Source: Umbilicaria muhlenbergii
Lineage: Eukaryota; Ascomycota; Lecanoromycetes; Umbilicariales; Umbilicariaceae
Assembly (NCBI GenBank): GCA_000611775.1
Contig: KK106983.1
Span: 3,437,072 to 3,501,071 of the forward strand
DNA length: 64,000 nucleotides
Direction of reading: 5' to 3'
Shown here: positions 1 to 12,900 of the stretch, one piece after another
How the letters are laid out: each line of letters starts with the position of its first letter
How positions within the stretch are numbered: the stretch's first letter is position 1
The notes under the pieces: model-generated
Told to the model about the DNA's origin: nothing
The model's input: only the letters and a program-made list of their open reading frames with translations
Database searches by the model: none
Program-made: the position numbers and the translations under genes

Positions 1-830
1 ACCTTTACTGTATGAAGGACTACTCTCATTTTCAGCAGTATGTACATCAAATTAAGCACCTTTCTGTGAAGCTTCACCTTGAAAAGTCAGATCATTATCT
101 GAACTACAAAATCATAAAATGATGAATTGCACATTATGAAGAAAAGAGCTTAAAAAATATCTGAAAAAGTCAAAAGAACTTTTTAAAGTCTCTTTTAAAA
201 AATCATAATAATCAAGTGTATAATGCATGAATGAATTAAATAAATTGTCACAAGTTAAGCAGTGAATCTGATGATGAGTATCTTTGCAGGTCAGATGAAC
301 TTCTGATTTAAAAAAAAATGAAGTGAAGGATTATTATTAAATTTAATTAATGATCTTCTTCAAGGACCTGAATCATGTTATGAAGTAAAAAATTCATGAA
401 CATCCTGTGTTTTTAAACTCTCATGAAGATTTGATTACACTCATGAAGAAACTTCATCTCAGCATCAAGACTGAAACTCACTCATGAGTAATAACTGTGA
501 ATAATAACTTCAGCATGAGCACCTCTGTAAACTTCATGAAGTGAAAGAATTACAAATTTATAATATTCATCATCACTACATTGCATGATCTGAAATCTTC
601 ATGAGGAGTGTTCTTTAATGAAGACTGCAACTACTGTGATAAGCACAGACATAAGAAATTGAACTGTTTTAAGAAGAAGTTAAACAACTCTGTGAGCAGA
701 ACTCTGTCAATCAGTTCAGTTAACAACAGTAATCATGTCACAGCAGCTTCTGAGATTATCATGAAGATCATCATGAAGTCAAGATCAAAAAAGAGTGCAT
801 TATTTAAAATGAAGACATGATTATGACTTG
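1..830 (+). mobile_element. gag-like fossil with zinc knuckle (LTR element A, 5' part)
   Basis: Plus-strand coding trace that runs off the left edge. A CCHC zinc knuckle (C-x2-C-x4-H-x4-C) is visible at about 626-667, followed by a lysine-rich stretch, which is typical of the nucleocapsid part of a retroelement Gag. Upstream there is a weak helical, charged reading but no other motif. The piece is probably the gag end of the Ty3/gypsy element whose polymerase lies at 2.8-4.1 kb, since strand and order agree, but 2 kb of unreadable sequence and a MITE lie between. It is an old, broken fossil with many disruptions. Confidence 0.5.
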
Positions 831-1522
831 CAGTACATCTTGCAGAAAGATCACTTTTAACTGTTTTTAACAATGTTAATGACCTCAATCTCCTTTGCAA
901 GAATATTGCAGAGGGTTTATCTTCAGTTTTTAAGATGTTATTGCTTCATCATGTTGAAGGAGATACCTTGCAGACTTATTCTATTTATCATGAAGTAGTA
1001 GAGGTTCAGGACTCTTTTGAAGTTTAAAAATAAACTCATAAACCTTTTACCTCTGCTTGTCAGAGCCACCATATATAGTAGTACAATAATATGACAGTAC
1101 AACAGTATGATAGTACATCATTATAACTTATTTATATGATGACTCAGTGATTAGCACCTTGACATCAAGTGAAAACTCTTCACAAGGAGGTTTAAAAACC
1201 TGCTTTCTTAATGATCAGTTTTGTCACTTAATAGAAGATGTATAATCATTATTACATTAATCTCATCATGATTATACTGCCTATGACACCTCAATCAACA
1301 TTTATATGATGACTGTCATAAATCAACTTTTTACATACTGATCACTCAGTACTTTCAGGTGAATGATCATGTCAAAAGCAAAATAAGATGTGATGACATC
1401 AACACTTCAATCTCATCAGGTCAGTGAAACAGTTAATTAAGTTAAATCAAGACCTTCCTTTAACAGGTTTATATTATCAGTCATTAATACTTTTATCTAC
1501 AATAATGATGAACATGTTGATC
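831..1522. other. degraded interval, probably part of element A
   Basis: AT-rich sequence between the gag-like fossil and the MITE. A weak plus-strand reading frame persists to about 1030, but no recognisable domain is seen. Probably decayed internal sequence of element A. Confidence 0.3.
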
Positions 1523-1530
1523 AAGGTGAC
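1523..1530. repeat. 8-bp target site duplication, left copy (AAGGTGAC)
   Basis: AAGGTGAC directly before the TIR that begins TACGCTGCA. An identical copy follows the right TIR at 2200-2207. Eight base pairs is the hAT-superfamily duplication length. Confidence 0.9.
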
Positions 1531-2199
1531 TACGCTGCACCATGGGTTGAGTTTTACCCAGTGGGTTTGGGTTTGAGTTGGGTTTGGGTTGGGTTTTGAG
1601 GTGGGTTATACGTGTCAAAACCCAACCCAGAAAAAACCCAACCCATTCAACTCAAACCCAGAAAATTCTGGGTTAACCCAGTACATACAAATAGTTATGG
1701 TAGTCTTTATGGTAGTCAAGAAAGTCAGTTCAAAAGGCGCCTTCTTAAGTCATTTTCAAGGCCATTTTTTGAGGCCGTCGTCGAAGCCATTTTGAAAGCN
1801 NNNNNNNNNNNTTTTTCGAGGCCGTTTTGGAAGCCGTTTTGAAAGCCGTTGTTCGAGGCCGTTTTCCAAGGCCGTTTTGGAAGCCGTTTTTCAAGGCCGT
1901 CGTCGAAGCCGTTTTGGAAGCTGTTTTGAAAGCCGTTGTTCGAGGCCGTCATCAAAGCCGTTGTTCGAGGCCGTCATCGAAGCCGTTTTGGAAGCCGTTT
2001 TCCAAGGCCGTTTTCCAAGGCCGTTTTTCAAGGCCCTCGTCAAAGCCGTTTTGAAAGCTGTTTTGGAAGCTGTTTGGATGAGTCATATACGTGAACTTGA
2101 ACTGGGTTACCCAGTGAAAACCCAACCCAAACTCAAAAAAACCCAACCCAGTGTGACCCAACCCAAAAAAAACCCAAACCCAACTCATGATGCAGCGTA
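1531..2199. mobile_element. hAT-type MITE, little mutated
   Basis: A 669-bp non-autonomous DNA element (including 12 Ns) with terminal inverted repeats TACGCTGCAYCATGRGTT at both ends and a perfect 8-bp target duplication. Both ends are rich in GGGTT/AACCC blocks. The middle is a GC-rich minisatellite. Roughly 100 bp of its left end matches the reverse complement of the right end of the 34.3-kb element at 27065-61362, and its right end matches that element's left end, so the two belong to one family. Unlike everything around it, it keeps TGG, CCA and CG, so it inserted after the mutation wave or escaped it. The reading frames across it are repeat translations, not genes. Confidence 0.92.
1740..2075. 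repeat. GC-rich minisatellite inside the MITE
   Basis: Degenerate tandem units built from GAGGCCGT, GAAGCCGTTTT, GGAAGCCGTTTT and CCAAGGCCGT, about 10-20 bp each. An assembly gap of 12 Ns lies at 1800-1811, so copy number is unknown. Confidence 0.85.
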
Positions 2200-2207
2200 A
2201 AGGTGAC
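2200..2207. repeat. 8-bp target site duplication, right copy (AAGGTGAC)
   Basis: Exact repeat of 1523-1530 immediately after the right MITE terminus (GCAGCGTA). Confidence 0.9.
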
Positions 2208-4141
2208 TCTGATGACATCATTAATGATCTTGAGGCAGTCACTGCTCACAATCAAGAAGTCATCAAGCGTCAGTGATTATAATTATGACATGTATAATAA
2301 GAAATTGAGTTTAAGAATAATAAAAAGAAGCTTTAAGAGTTTAATTAACATCTACAAGAAGATTCTTCAATTATGATAAACTTAAGAAATGATACAAGTT
2401 CATCACATGAACTACAACATCAAGTTATAATAAATATCACACCTCTTTTTTTTAACATTTTATAAAGTCATGAGAGCCTCATCTCTATGCAGGAGGCATC
2501 AAAGTCATGAGATGAAAACTTCAAAAATACTTAAATGAGATCAGTGAAACACTCATTTAAGACTGCTGATGATTAAAACTTTCACATCATGAATTCTTTT
2601 AAAGCCGCTCAGACACTAAAAAAGATCATCAACATAAGATGAATAATATAAACAAAAGTATGACATGAACATCATATTATGACAGAAAAGAACCCTTCAC
2701 TTATTATAATAAAAAAAAACTCTTCACTGAACAACAGATCTCTCACCCTCAACACTTTAATCATGAAAGAAGAAATGATTCATGAGGTTTTTATTAAAAA
2801 AGCTGTGATCAAAGTTGAAATTTAAATCACATATCAGTCACTGAGAGAGTGATTATGACAACAACATGAATATTCACAACCCTCTCATGCTGACAAAGAG
2901 ACTTTATCTTAAGGAATGAAGTAAATACATGCAGATCAACAGGTCTCTGCATTAAATATAAAGTCATCAGTCATTGAATGAATAAATATATGACAGGATG
3001 ATCAACAGCAGTCATTATTACAGTTGATGTGAATAAATGACTCACAGTCAACCTTCAGCTCATCTTTTTACTTATCATTGATGATATCTCACATCTGATA
3101 TCAGAGCAGTTAGAGGTGAACTTTTATACAATAAGAAATGATTCAAAGAAATGATACTCATATATTATTGACAATGACAGTCAAGGCAATATTATTACAT
3201 GATATGTTGTCAATGAACTGTCTTTATAAACTGAACCCTATGAAGCTTAAGTCAATGCATGAAGTAATGTGATTAACTTATCAGAATTCATCATATTGAC
3301 TATTACAGCATATGACACTGATGATTAACTTTATCATTACAACAATCACTTTCTTGTCACATGAGACAGTGCATCAGTATCTTTTATTCTCAGTTTATCA
3401 TTTCTAATTCATGCAAACTCAAATCATTATTATGATACAGGCAAATTCTTATGAAGAAAGTTAAAACATATTATCATGCATTAAGTATTCATCACTGATG
3501 AAAAAAAGGCTTTAAAGAATGTTTTATGTATAAATAACCTCATCATTACTGACTGCTTCATAGGATCATCAGACTTAATGACTGATATGAAAAATTATAC
3601 TCTACAAATGAACTTATTGTGATATGACAAAGGGTATAATAATGTCTATGACAGTTTACCTCCTGAATATCATGATTTCACAGATATATTTCAGGTGACT
3701 GAAAAGTAATCTTTGTCTGAGAGAAGTTCACATGATCATGTCATTAACTTGAAATCAGAGCAGCAATTTTTATTTAAAAAGTTATACTCAATGTTCCTGA
3801 CTGAGCTTAATGTACTGAAGGTATACTTAAATGATGTTATGAAAATAAACATAATTTGTAAATTAATATCATCTGCAGCTTCACCTGTTATGTTTGTACT
3901 GAAATCAGACAGCAGCTTATGACTAATCATTGATTATAAACACTTAAATGATATTATCATTAAAAATCACTACTCATTATCACTTATATCAGATATGTTG
4001 AACTGTTTACAGAGAGTCAAGAAATTCATGAAGCTGAACTGTAAGAATGCATATAATCAAGTATGAATCAAGGTTGAAGATGAGTGAAAGACAGCTTTCT
4101 GAACATGATTCAGATTATATGAATATCTCATCATGTTTTTT
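2208..4141 (+). mobile_element. Ty3/gypsy fossil, element A (protease-like region to mid-RT)
   Basis: Plus-strand polyprotein trace. From about 2.8 to 3.6 kb the frame reads like the protease and connection region. At 3.65-4.14 kb the N-terminal half of a Ty3/gypsy reverse transcriptase is clear: a PPEYHDFTDIF-type start, then an IDYKHLND-type block and an LNCKNAYNQV-type block. The RT stops abruptly at 4141, where element B has inserted; the second half resumes at 17367. Heavily mutated, many breaks, non-functional. Confidence 0.85.
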
Positions 4142-4369
4142 TATCACGGGTTAATGACAATCTGAGACTCACGTAGGGCATGTAACCTACAAGCAGCTTA
4201 ATAATGTTAATGAGTCACATGAAAACTCTGCACTGCTCAATCTCACCTTCATTCCTTAGTTATTAGTTTTATATAGTTAGGATCATATAACCTTTATACA
4301 TTTATATCTCATGCTGTCATAAACCTTAACTATACTTCTCTTTCTAGTAAGGGATGTTATAGTCTCACA
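4142..4369 (+). repeat. 5' LTR of element B
   Basis: 228 bp, same length as its partner at 17134-17361, differing mainly by transitions. Flanked on its outer side by TTTTT, matched after the partner LTR. Confidence 0.9.
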
Positions 4370-5650
4370 GTTTTAATAATTTTACCTTCAAAAGAGTGAT
4401 GACCTGAGATAAGATGCAGACTCAAAATCAACTATGTTAAACTTCTGAAGCAGAATGAGACATGATGATGAAGAATTAACAAAATAATCATGAAACATCA
4501 CTTATTTCTTCTGACATCAGTGAAGTGAACCTCATGAGCGGAGGATCCTCAGGTGATATGATGCACAACATTAATGATGAGATAACACAAGTGAGATGAC
4601 AGTGAGATGAACTCTTAAAGTAATAAGAGCTGCAGCAGCTTCAAACAGAAGTTTTAATGCTGCAGATTAACTTACTTAAAGATTCTGTCACTCATGTTGA
4701 TACCTCAGCTGAGAGATTTTTCAACTCAATGAATGTCAAGTTCATAATTAGCAAGCGGAGCGCTGATGAAATGCTGTCAATATGAAATGTACAATCAAGA
4801 ATTCAGGCAAAGGAGTTGCTGCTATATTATGACAAGAACATGAAGAAGCACCTGAATTAAATGTGAAATGCAAGAAATACCTTTCATTTCAGCTCAGTTG
4901 ATTTCCCTTATGAAGAGGATAAGGTAATTTACATCATGCAATACTTAAAGAGTGAATCAAAGGAGGCATGATTATGAGATGATGAGATTAAAAATTATTT
5001 CATCATCACCTGAGATGATTTTATGAAATTTCTGCTCAATATTATCAAGGACCCTGTGAATCATCAGCTTTACATCACTCAGTTGTATAATGATGCTGTT
5101 CAACTACCTCATCAATCAGTTCAAGCTTTCAATAGTTATTTGAGCACCTTGAAAGCTCAATTACCTCTTTTAATACAGTGAAGAGCACATGAGGACTCAC
5201 TTCTTCACAAAATTGAAGCCTGAGGTTTATGCAGCCTTGATGAATTATCAGGACTTACCTACAACTCAAAAAAGAACTGTCATCTTGACTGCACACCTGA
5301 AGAATAATCAACATTTGAGAGGTATCATGAAGTTGAAAGTAAATTCTAATGCAACAATTACCTTCAGCTGCAAACCTGAGCCATCATCAAAGTCTGCAGA
5401 GAATAAGAATCATAAGCTTAATGAGAGCAAGACAAAGAGCAAGTGAGATAATAAATATAAAAGCAGATCAATGAAGGCTCCTGAAATAAAAAACTTGTCA
5501 CACGTGACTTGTTGAAATTGCAATCAAAAGAGACATTATTCCCTTGATTGTTCACAGCCTGTGAAAAACTCAGACCTGAATAAGACCTCAGTTGTAACTG
5601 TTTCAGCATCAAAAAATGAAAACACTTCAGTAAAGGCTTCACACTGCTGA
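4370..5650 (+). mobile_element. element B gag region with zinc knuckle
   Basis: A coiled-coil-like N-terminal part, then a Ty3-type capsid-like region (roughly 4.75-5.35 kb) and a CCHC knuckle at 5510-5551 (C-x2-C-x4-H-x4-C spacing). A basic, serine-rich linker precedes the knuckle. The longest uninterrupted stretch is 5189-5446. Fossil. Confidence 0.8.
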
Positions 5651-8034
5651 AGTGCTGAACAAAAGTAACCTCAGAGCTCAGTTTAATTGTTGATGAACAA
5701 GTTCTTCACAATGATGATGTTATACTCATGCAAGCCTTATTGAATACAGGAGCTGAAGTCAATGTGATTTTACAACACTTCATTATTGAACATCAATTGA
5801 CTCATATGAAGGGCTTGTTGCCTCAACTTTAATTCTTAAATGATCAAAAAGCTTACTGCTTCAGTGCTTATCATGTGCCTTATCAGCTTATTGACAGTTG
5901 AGGACAGTCTCATGAATGTGAACATGTGTTTTATGCTTTAAACAAGTCAGGATCACCCCTTATCCTTGAACTCTTCACATTAAAGACTGAACATGTGTGA
6001 ATCAACTGCAGAATGAAGGCGTGGCGCTTCAACATTAAGAAGCAGTCTATTGAGTTACAGTCACTTGATGAATTCACAAGGAAGATTCAAGATCACTCTG
6101 CTGTTTACATTCTGATATGAGTCAGTCTGAGTGATGACGCTGCATTAGAGGTGCACATACAAAGCATTAAAATAACACAAGCTTTACCTGAGGAGTATGC
6201 TGATTATACAGATGTGTTTTTAACAGAGAATGTTGACCTCCTTTCACTTCACAAGGTCAGTGATCATGCAATTGACCTGAACAGCACAGATTCATCTTAT
6301 GGCTCTTTGTATAACCTCTTCAATACTGAGTTAAGGGTGCTATGAGAATACCTGAATGATGTTTTAGCAAAAGGTTGAATTCATCATTTTATGAGCTCTG
6401 CAGGAGCACTCATCCTTTTTGTTTTAAAAAAAGATGATGAGTTGCACTTATGCATTGATTACTGAGGGTTAAATAAAGTGATCATTAAGAACAGGCACCT
6501 GTTACCTCTTATAAATAAAATGTTGAATCAGCTTAGTGAAGCCAAGCTATTTATGAAGTTAAATTTAAAAAACACTTATCATTGTATCTGCATAAAGAAG
6601 GGTGATGAGTGGAAAACAGCATTTCACACATGTTACAGTCATTTTGAGTATATGATCATGTCTTTCAGATTGATCAATGCTTCAGCTATGTTTCAGGCTT
6701 ACATCAATCAAGTGTTAACAGAGCTTGTGAATGTCTTTTGTGTTGTTTATCTAGATGACATTCTTATATATTCAAGATCACTGATGAAACACTGAGAGCA
6801 CATTAAACAGATGTTAAACTGACTTCACTGATTTCAACTTTACACAAACTTTAAGAAGTGTGAATTCTTCATTATCAAGGTGAAATTCCTAGGGTTTATT
6901 ATCATCATCAAAGGCGTATCAATGAACTCATGATGAGTGAACATCATACAGGACTGATCAGTATTAAGAACTTTTCAGAAAGTACAAGTCTTCCTGAGCT
7001 TTATGAACTTTTATAGACACTTTATTAAGTGTTATTCACAAGTTGCAGCCCCCTTGACAAACCTTATGAAAGGTAGCAAGGATGAAAAGAAGTTTAAGCT
7101 TTTTAAATTCTCAAGTGATGCAAAGGTGATGTTTGATCACCTTTGTGAAGTCTTTATGATGACATTTATCCTGGTTCACTTCAATCTGAAGTTATGAATA
7201 CAGGTGAAAACTGATGTGTTAATCATTGAGCTCACTGACATCCTGTCTCAGCTGTTGAATAACAGGGAGTGATATTCAATTATGTTTTAATCAAGAAAGC
7301 TGTCTCCTTCAGAGACTTAATATGAAACTCATGATCAGAAGCTCCTTGCCATCATTATAATGTTTAAACATTGACATCACTATCTCAAAGGCAGTTGTCA
7401 TATCATAAAGGTATTGACTGATCATAACAATCTATGAGGATTTATGAATGTGAAGGAATTGAATGACAGGCAAGCATGATGAGCAATGAAGTTCACTGCT
7501 TTTAATTTCAATATCTTGCATCAGTCTGAAAAGATCAACCCTGCTGATGTGCTGTCAAGGTGATCAGACTACAGGGATGTTGAAGAGATGAGTGAAATTA
7601 TGAAGAAATTACTCTCAACACTTCAAAGAAAGTTAATCACTCTTGTGAATGTGTTCTCACTCAGATACACCTCTATTGTGAGGCAGTTGCTCACAGAGGT
7701 GAGGAGAATGACTGAGATTAAAAATCTTAAACTTCAGAAAAAATGCTGAAGGAGTGATGACAAAACATCTGCTCATGATGATTATGATATAACTGTGAAA
7801 CAACTTAACTCTGTCACTGAAACTGTTGATTGCAAACAACTCATTTCACATGTGATGATAAGAGATCTTGTCATTCATGAAACAGCTGATGAAAGCCTGA
7901 GTTTACCTTTAAGGGATTTGATTTGAACTCTACAAAATGATGATTCATTTGTAGAAGTGACACGCAACGCTGACTGTACATCAGTGAAGTGCAAGGCTAA
8001 AGCTGAAAGTCTCTGAAGATTTGACTCTGAAGGC
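5651..8034 (+). mobile_element. element B pol region: protease, RT, RNase H
   Basis: A retropepsin-like block lies near 5.70-5.95 kb. RT is unmistakable at 6.2-6.95 kb, with blocks matching the gypsy pattern LDLKNAYH...DEWKTAF and then VYLDDILIYS near 6744-6773. RNase H follows at about 7.2-7.55 kb. The integrase begins near 7.9 kb and is cut at 8034 by element C. The RT segment 6478-6795 is the best preserved piece. Fossil with many breaks. Confidence 0.9.
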
Positions 8035-8241
8035 TGTTATGACATGATCAATTAACACTGATGAATATTGAACTACCTGACATTAAACTAAATTGAAACT
8101 AGTGTGTCTTGACACTCTGACATTTATGTCATGACTGCACTCACAAGACTGCTTTCTTCTTTGTACTTTTTTAAGTTCAAATAACTCACCTCTTGCAACA
8201 GTTTTAAGCCTGCTTATAAAGTGAAATAATTAACTGTAACA
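8035..8241 (+). repeat. 5' LTR of element C
   Basis: 207 bp, TG...CA ends, same length as the 3' LTR and strongly similar. Confidence 0.93.
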
Positions 8242-9900
8242 TTAGAAAAGTACCTACACTCTTTTTGACCTCTGAAGGTGACAGAATATCAGCTGAGATA
8301 AACATGTGTATTAATGAGAAAATTCTTCCTCAACATCATCAAACATCTCAATTCACAGTTTATCAAGTGATCAGGAGGTTTCTAGAACATTTTAAATTCA
8401 TTAATTAATTATCAACAATCAATTCTCAAGTCCTGTGAGAAGTAGACAACAAATGATCAAGAAGTACTCTGTCATGATGATAAGTAACTGTGAGAAGCAG
8501 TCACAACAAATAAAAAGTTCTACAATGTGTAGACACCCTCAAAGACTTATTTATAAACACAGACAACTGCAGTAGAGGCAGTTGAAAGAGCAAGATTTTG
8601 AATCAGATAATCTCAGCATTAAAAGTAAGTGTCTGAAGCACTGAAGGAATCATGATTAAATCACATTAAAAAAAAGAAACCTCTCCTCAATCTGAAAGAT
8701 TATTCTTGACTGAAGGACAGCCAGATGATCATGAGAGATCAGAAATAATAAACATCATGAAGGTGAACTCTTGAGATGAAGTGACCTCTGAAAACTTATA
8801 ATAATGAGCAGCACATGATCTGAAGAACATCTGTCATCTAATGTTGAAAGTATTAAATCAGAGAGATTCATACAAGGCACAGATACAGGATCTAAAAGAA
8901 CAGAATAATTAAAAAAACTCTTAAATAAAGAAGTTAACAACTGAGAAACAAGAATTGAAACAGAATGTGTTGAAGTTAACTTGATGACTTAACAATTCTG
9001 AAGCAGAGCAGTCAAGAGAAAGCACACTTAAATTAAACATGAGTGATGCAATGAAGAAGCGTTCAGTGAAGTTTTCAGATTCATCAATTTTAAATGATGA
9101 TCTTAAGCTCATGTTTCAGGTATGAGATGACCAGATGAAGAGCAAGTTATTAATCAATGATGATTGATTCAATCAGTCAGATCAAGATAAAGCTGAGCAT
9201 GTTAAAGTGATTTACATTAAGATGCAAGTTGACAGCAAGACTGCTGAACACCTTTATTCATGACTGAAGGCTCAGTCAAGAAGAGAGATTTATGTTGAGA
9301 AGATTATTCAGTACTTGAAGAACATCTTTGAGGATTTAAATCATCACTTGAAGGCATGAGAGTAGCTGAAGAAGTTCAAAATGCTTTATCTTGAGGACTT
9401 TAACATGTTTCAGTCAGAGTTTCTACAACTGATGAACTCAGTGAAGATGTCAACAGATCAGTGAAAAGAGGAAATTCATAATAAATTATATAACTCACTT
9501 CAAGTTCAAATGAAAATCTATGTCATTGATGAGGACATGTCATTTGATGTTTACTGTAAGAAGGCTCAACAGTTCATGAGAGATCTTATCAAAGCAGATG
9601 AAAGAATTAAGAAATAAAAGAATCAGCAGAAGCTGCAAAGAAAATAATTAACTTTTAAATTTAAAAAGAAGACAATCATCACAATCACTGCTGTTGCATG
9701 AGAAGTAATTAAATTAATATTAACTGACATAATCTGTTACATCTGCAATAAGAAAAAACACCTGATGAGGGATTGTTCTGATAAGTTAAAGAAAGCTGAG
9801 GCAAAGGCTGTAAACTCTGATCATTCAGATTCAGAAAATGAGTTACTTTAAATGAAGTCTTCACCCTAAAGTCAACAGAAGGAGCAAAGATAAGCAAGAT
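8242..9900 (+). mobile_element. element C gag region with zinc knuckle
   Basis: A capsid-like helical region (about 9.04-9.6 kb) followed by a lysine-rich stretch and a CCHC knuckle at 9735-9776 (C-x2-C-x4-H-x4-C). About 700 bp between the LTR and the readable gag (8242-8900) shows no clear domain. Fossil. Confidence 0.8.
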
Positions 9901-12900
9901 GAAAATATTAAATATTTTAAAAAAGTCATCATTGACCTGAGATTATCAACTTGCAGTCAACAGCTTAATCATAAGAGTAACAGCTCTGCTAAACATCAGT
10001 GCTGCTGAGAAGACTTTTATTCACAAGAAGCACTTTGAATTTGTAGAAAAGTGCCTGCAATTATACATCAAGACAGCACAGAGGTCAGTCTTCTTAACAA
10101 GATATAATAATCAAAATGCTGAGATGATCTTCAGAGCATTTACAGCAAATTTAATGATTAAGGAAAAATGAATCCCTACTCACTTCTTATTTTATGACAT
10201 CAGCAGGCATGATGTTCTGATTAAGAGAAAATGATTCAAGAAGATTAAGGTATTAATTGATTACTTTAATTGAAAGCTGATTTGACCTGAGGAGGCTCAA
10301 TATCAGGTAAACAAGAACTTGATGATATCAAGATGAGAATTACAGCTATCAGAAGTCAAATCAGAACATTAAGCAGATGCTGAATAATATAATAATCTGT
10401 ATGAGGCAGCAACACTGACTCAGATCTTAAGAAGGGCAGAAAGAGATGAAATTATAATGATGCTTAACAAAGCTGACCCTGAGGATACTGAATATTCAAC
10501 AAGGTTAAATGAGTGAAAGGAAAGGTTCATTAAACTGCTTAAAAAGTTAATCCTGCAGCTATGAGCACAACCAAAGACATGAAGAGCTCAGCAGCAGATC
10601 AACATTAATGAGATGAAAAAACAGCTGAATGAAAAGAAAGATTCAATGAATCACATGAGTAGTTCAATGAATGAAGGTCAAAGTTCATTAAACATAAAGA
10701 AATCAAAAGATCATAAACCTCCTCTTTATCAAGAAGTGAATATTACACTTCTGAAAGCAGAAAACTTCCTACACAATGTCAGAAGAAAAGAAGTGATTAT
10801 CAACATCATTAATATTCATGAGGTTGATCATCTGATAAAAAACTGAAGAAACCTCTGTCTGCTGCTGCAGAATGAAATGAAGCTGAATCAGAGAATAAAG
10901 AAAAAATTACTTCATCAGTATTAAGAGTTTGCAGAGGTTTTCAGCAAGACAGCATCAGATCAGCTGTCTTTACATAAGGAAAAAGTGAATCATGATATCA
11001 TCTTGAAAGATGAGAACAACCTGACCTCAAGTTTCTTGTACAGCATGTCATTGAAGCAGTTGAAGTTAATCAAGACTTACTTTGAAGATCACCTGAAAAA
11101 GGGTTTCATAATCCTTAGTGATGCTTCTTATATGTCATCAGTTTTCTTTGCAAAGAAACCTGAAGAGAGGTGATGTTTTTGTGTTGATTACTGAAAGCTC
11201 AATGCAATCATTAAGAAGGATAAGTACCTCTTGCCTTTAATTGAAGAGACTTTAGCATAACTGATTAAAGCAAAGGTTTTTATCAAGCTGAATGTTAAGC
11301 AAGTGTTCTACTGAATATGAATAAAAAAATCTGTTAAGGATTTGATCACCTTTCAGATGAGGTATGAATTCTACAAATATAAAATCTTACCTTTCAGCCT
11401 TTGCAACAGACCCGCCTTCTTTCAGAGGTATATTAACAACATTTTATTCAATCACCTGAATGATTTCTGCACAACTTATGTGAATAATATTTTGATCTAC
11501 TCAGAGGATCTGTTGAAACATGACACTCAAGTTAAAAAGATGCTTCAACACCTTAAGAAAGCAGATTTACAAGTGAACATAAAGAAGAGTGAGTTTAACA
11601 TTCAATTTATCAAGTTTCTGAGCTTTATCATCAGCACTGAAGATATTATAATGAACTCAGACAAAGTTTCTGTTGTTAAGAATTAACTGTTATTGAAATT
11701 AATTAAGGAAATTCAATCCTTGAGATTCTGCAACTTTTATCATTGCTCATTGAAAAAATGAGGTTGAGTTGTATGCCTGTTGACAAAGCTGATCACAAAA
11801 GGGGCCTGGCACCCTTTAAGAGAGCTGAAAATTCAAGCTTTTGAGAAGGCAAAAGAGCTGATGTTATCAGACACTGTTTAAGCTCACTACTCACCTTATT
11901 TGAAAACTCAAATGAAGACAGACGTCAGCAGTGAAGTTGTTACAGAAGTGCTCACTCAGCAACAGAAAGATGATAAGTGAAAACTTATAATTTACTTCTC
12001 AAAGACAATGTCACCTGAGGAAATGTGATACAAGATTCATGACAGAGAGATGTTAACTGTTGTTAAAGCTCTTCAAGAATGACATAGCATGTTATTAAGC
12101 TTACAAGCAGCCCCTTTTATTGCAATTACAGATCATCATGCTTTAAAATACTTTATCATCAAGTGATTACTTAATTTATAACAAGCTAGATGAGCTGATA
12201 TTGTGACAGATTACAACTTCAAGATTACTTACTACTCAGAAACAGTCAATGTCATTGTTGATGCTTTGACAAGAAAACATGATGAGTTGATCACTCAGAA
12301 AGAAAAGAACATCACTGCATGAACACAGTTGTTTCTGAATCCTAGTTGTGTAATAATCATAATAAGTGAGGGTTCAATGAACATCAAAAGTGATTCACTG
12401 AATGAGACTGAACAGGTGAAAAATTCTTATCAGCTGATGAATCAGATTCTGCAAGTCAATCACTCTCATGAATCACTGAATCAGTACTGCCAGATGACAA
12501 GAAAGAAGAAATGAGGCTGAAAGCTTCAAGATAACCTTCTTACATGATTTGAGAAGCTCATGATGCTGAATGTTGACACTTTGTGAACTCATTTAATTAA
12601 TGAAGCTCATTCAACACCAGTGACAGCACACTCAGGCAAGATTAAGATGACAAAGCAGTTATTAATTCAGTATTACTGATCAGGTCTGTCAAATGATTGT
12701 TCAGTTTTTATTTTAAACTGTTGAACATGCTGTTGAACACATGTACCCTGAGACAAGACCTCAGGCCTACTTCACTTTTTATTAATTAAAGATAAGTGCT
12801 GACAGTATGTCTCATTCAACTTTAAATCCTTCCCACGGGACAAGAAAGGCTTTGACAACATATTTGTTGTTGTTAATCACTTTGAAAAAAGGGCCTTCTC

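Noticed and set aside
1589-2242. Several overlapping open frames of 68-107 codons in the GC-rich block
   Set aside because: They are translations of the MITE's GGGTT ends and GAAGCCGTTTT minisatellite in different frames and both strands, with Ns inside. No protein signal.
10640-10675. Two RTTCAATGAAT dyads 20 bp apart inside element C
   Set aside because: Only two copies, inside a coding trace rich in TGAAT, with no third site. Treated as chance, and a reminder that the phased arrays need a statistical control.
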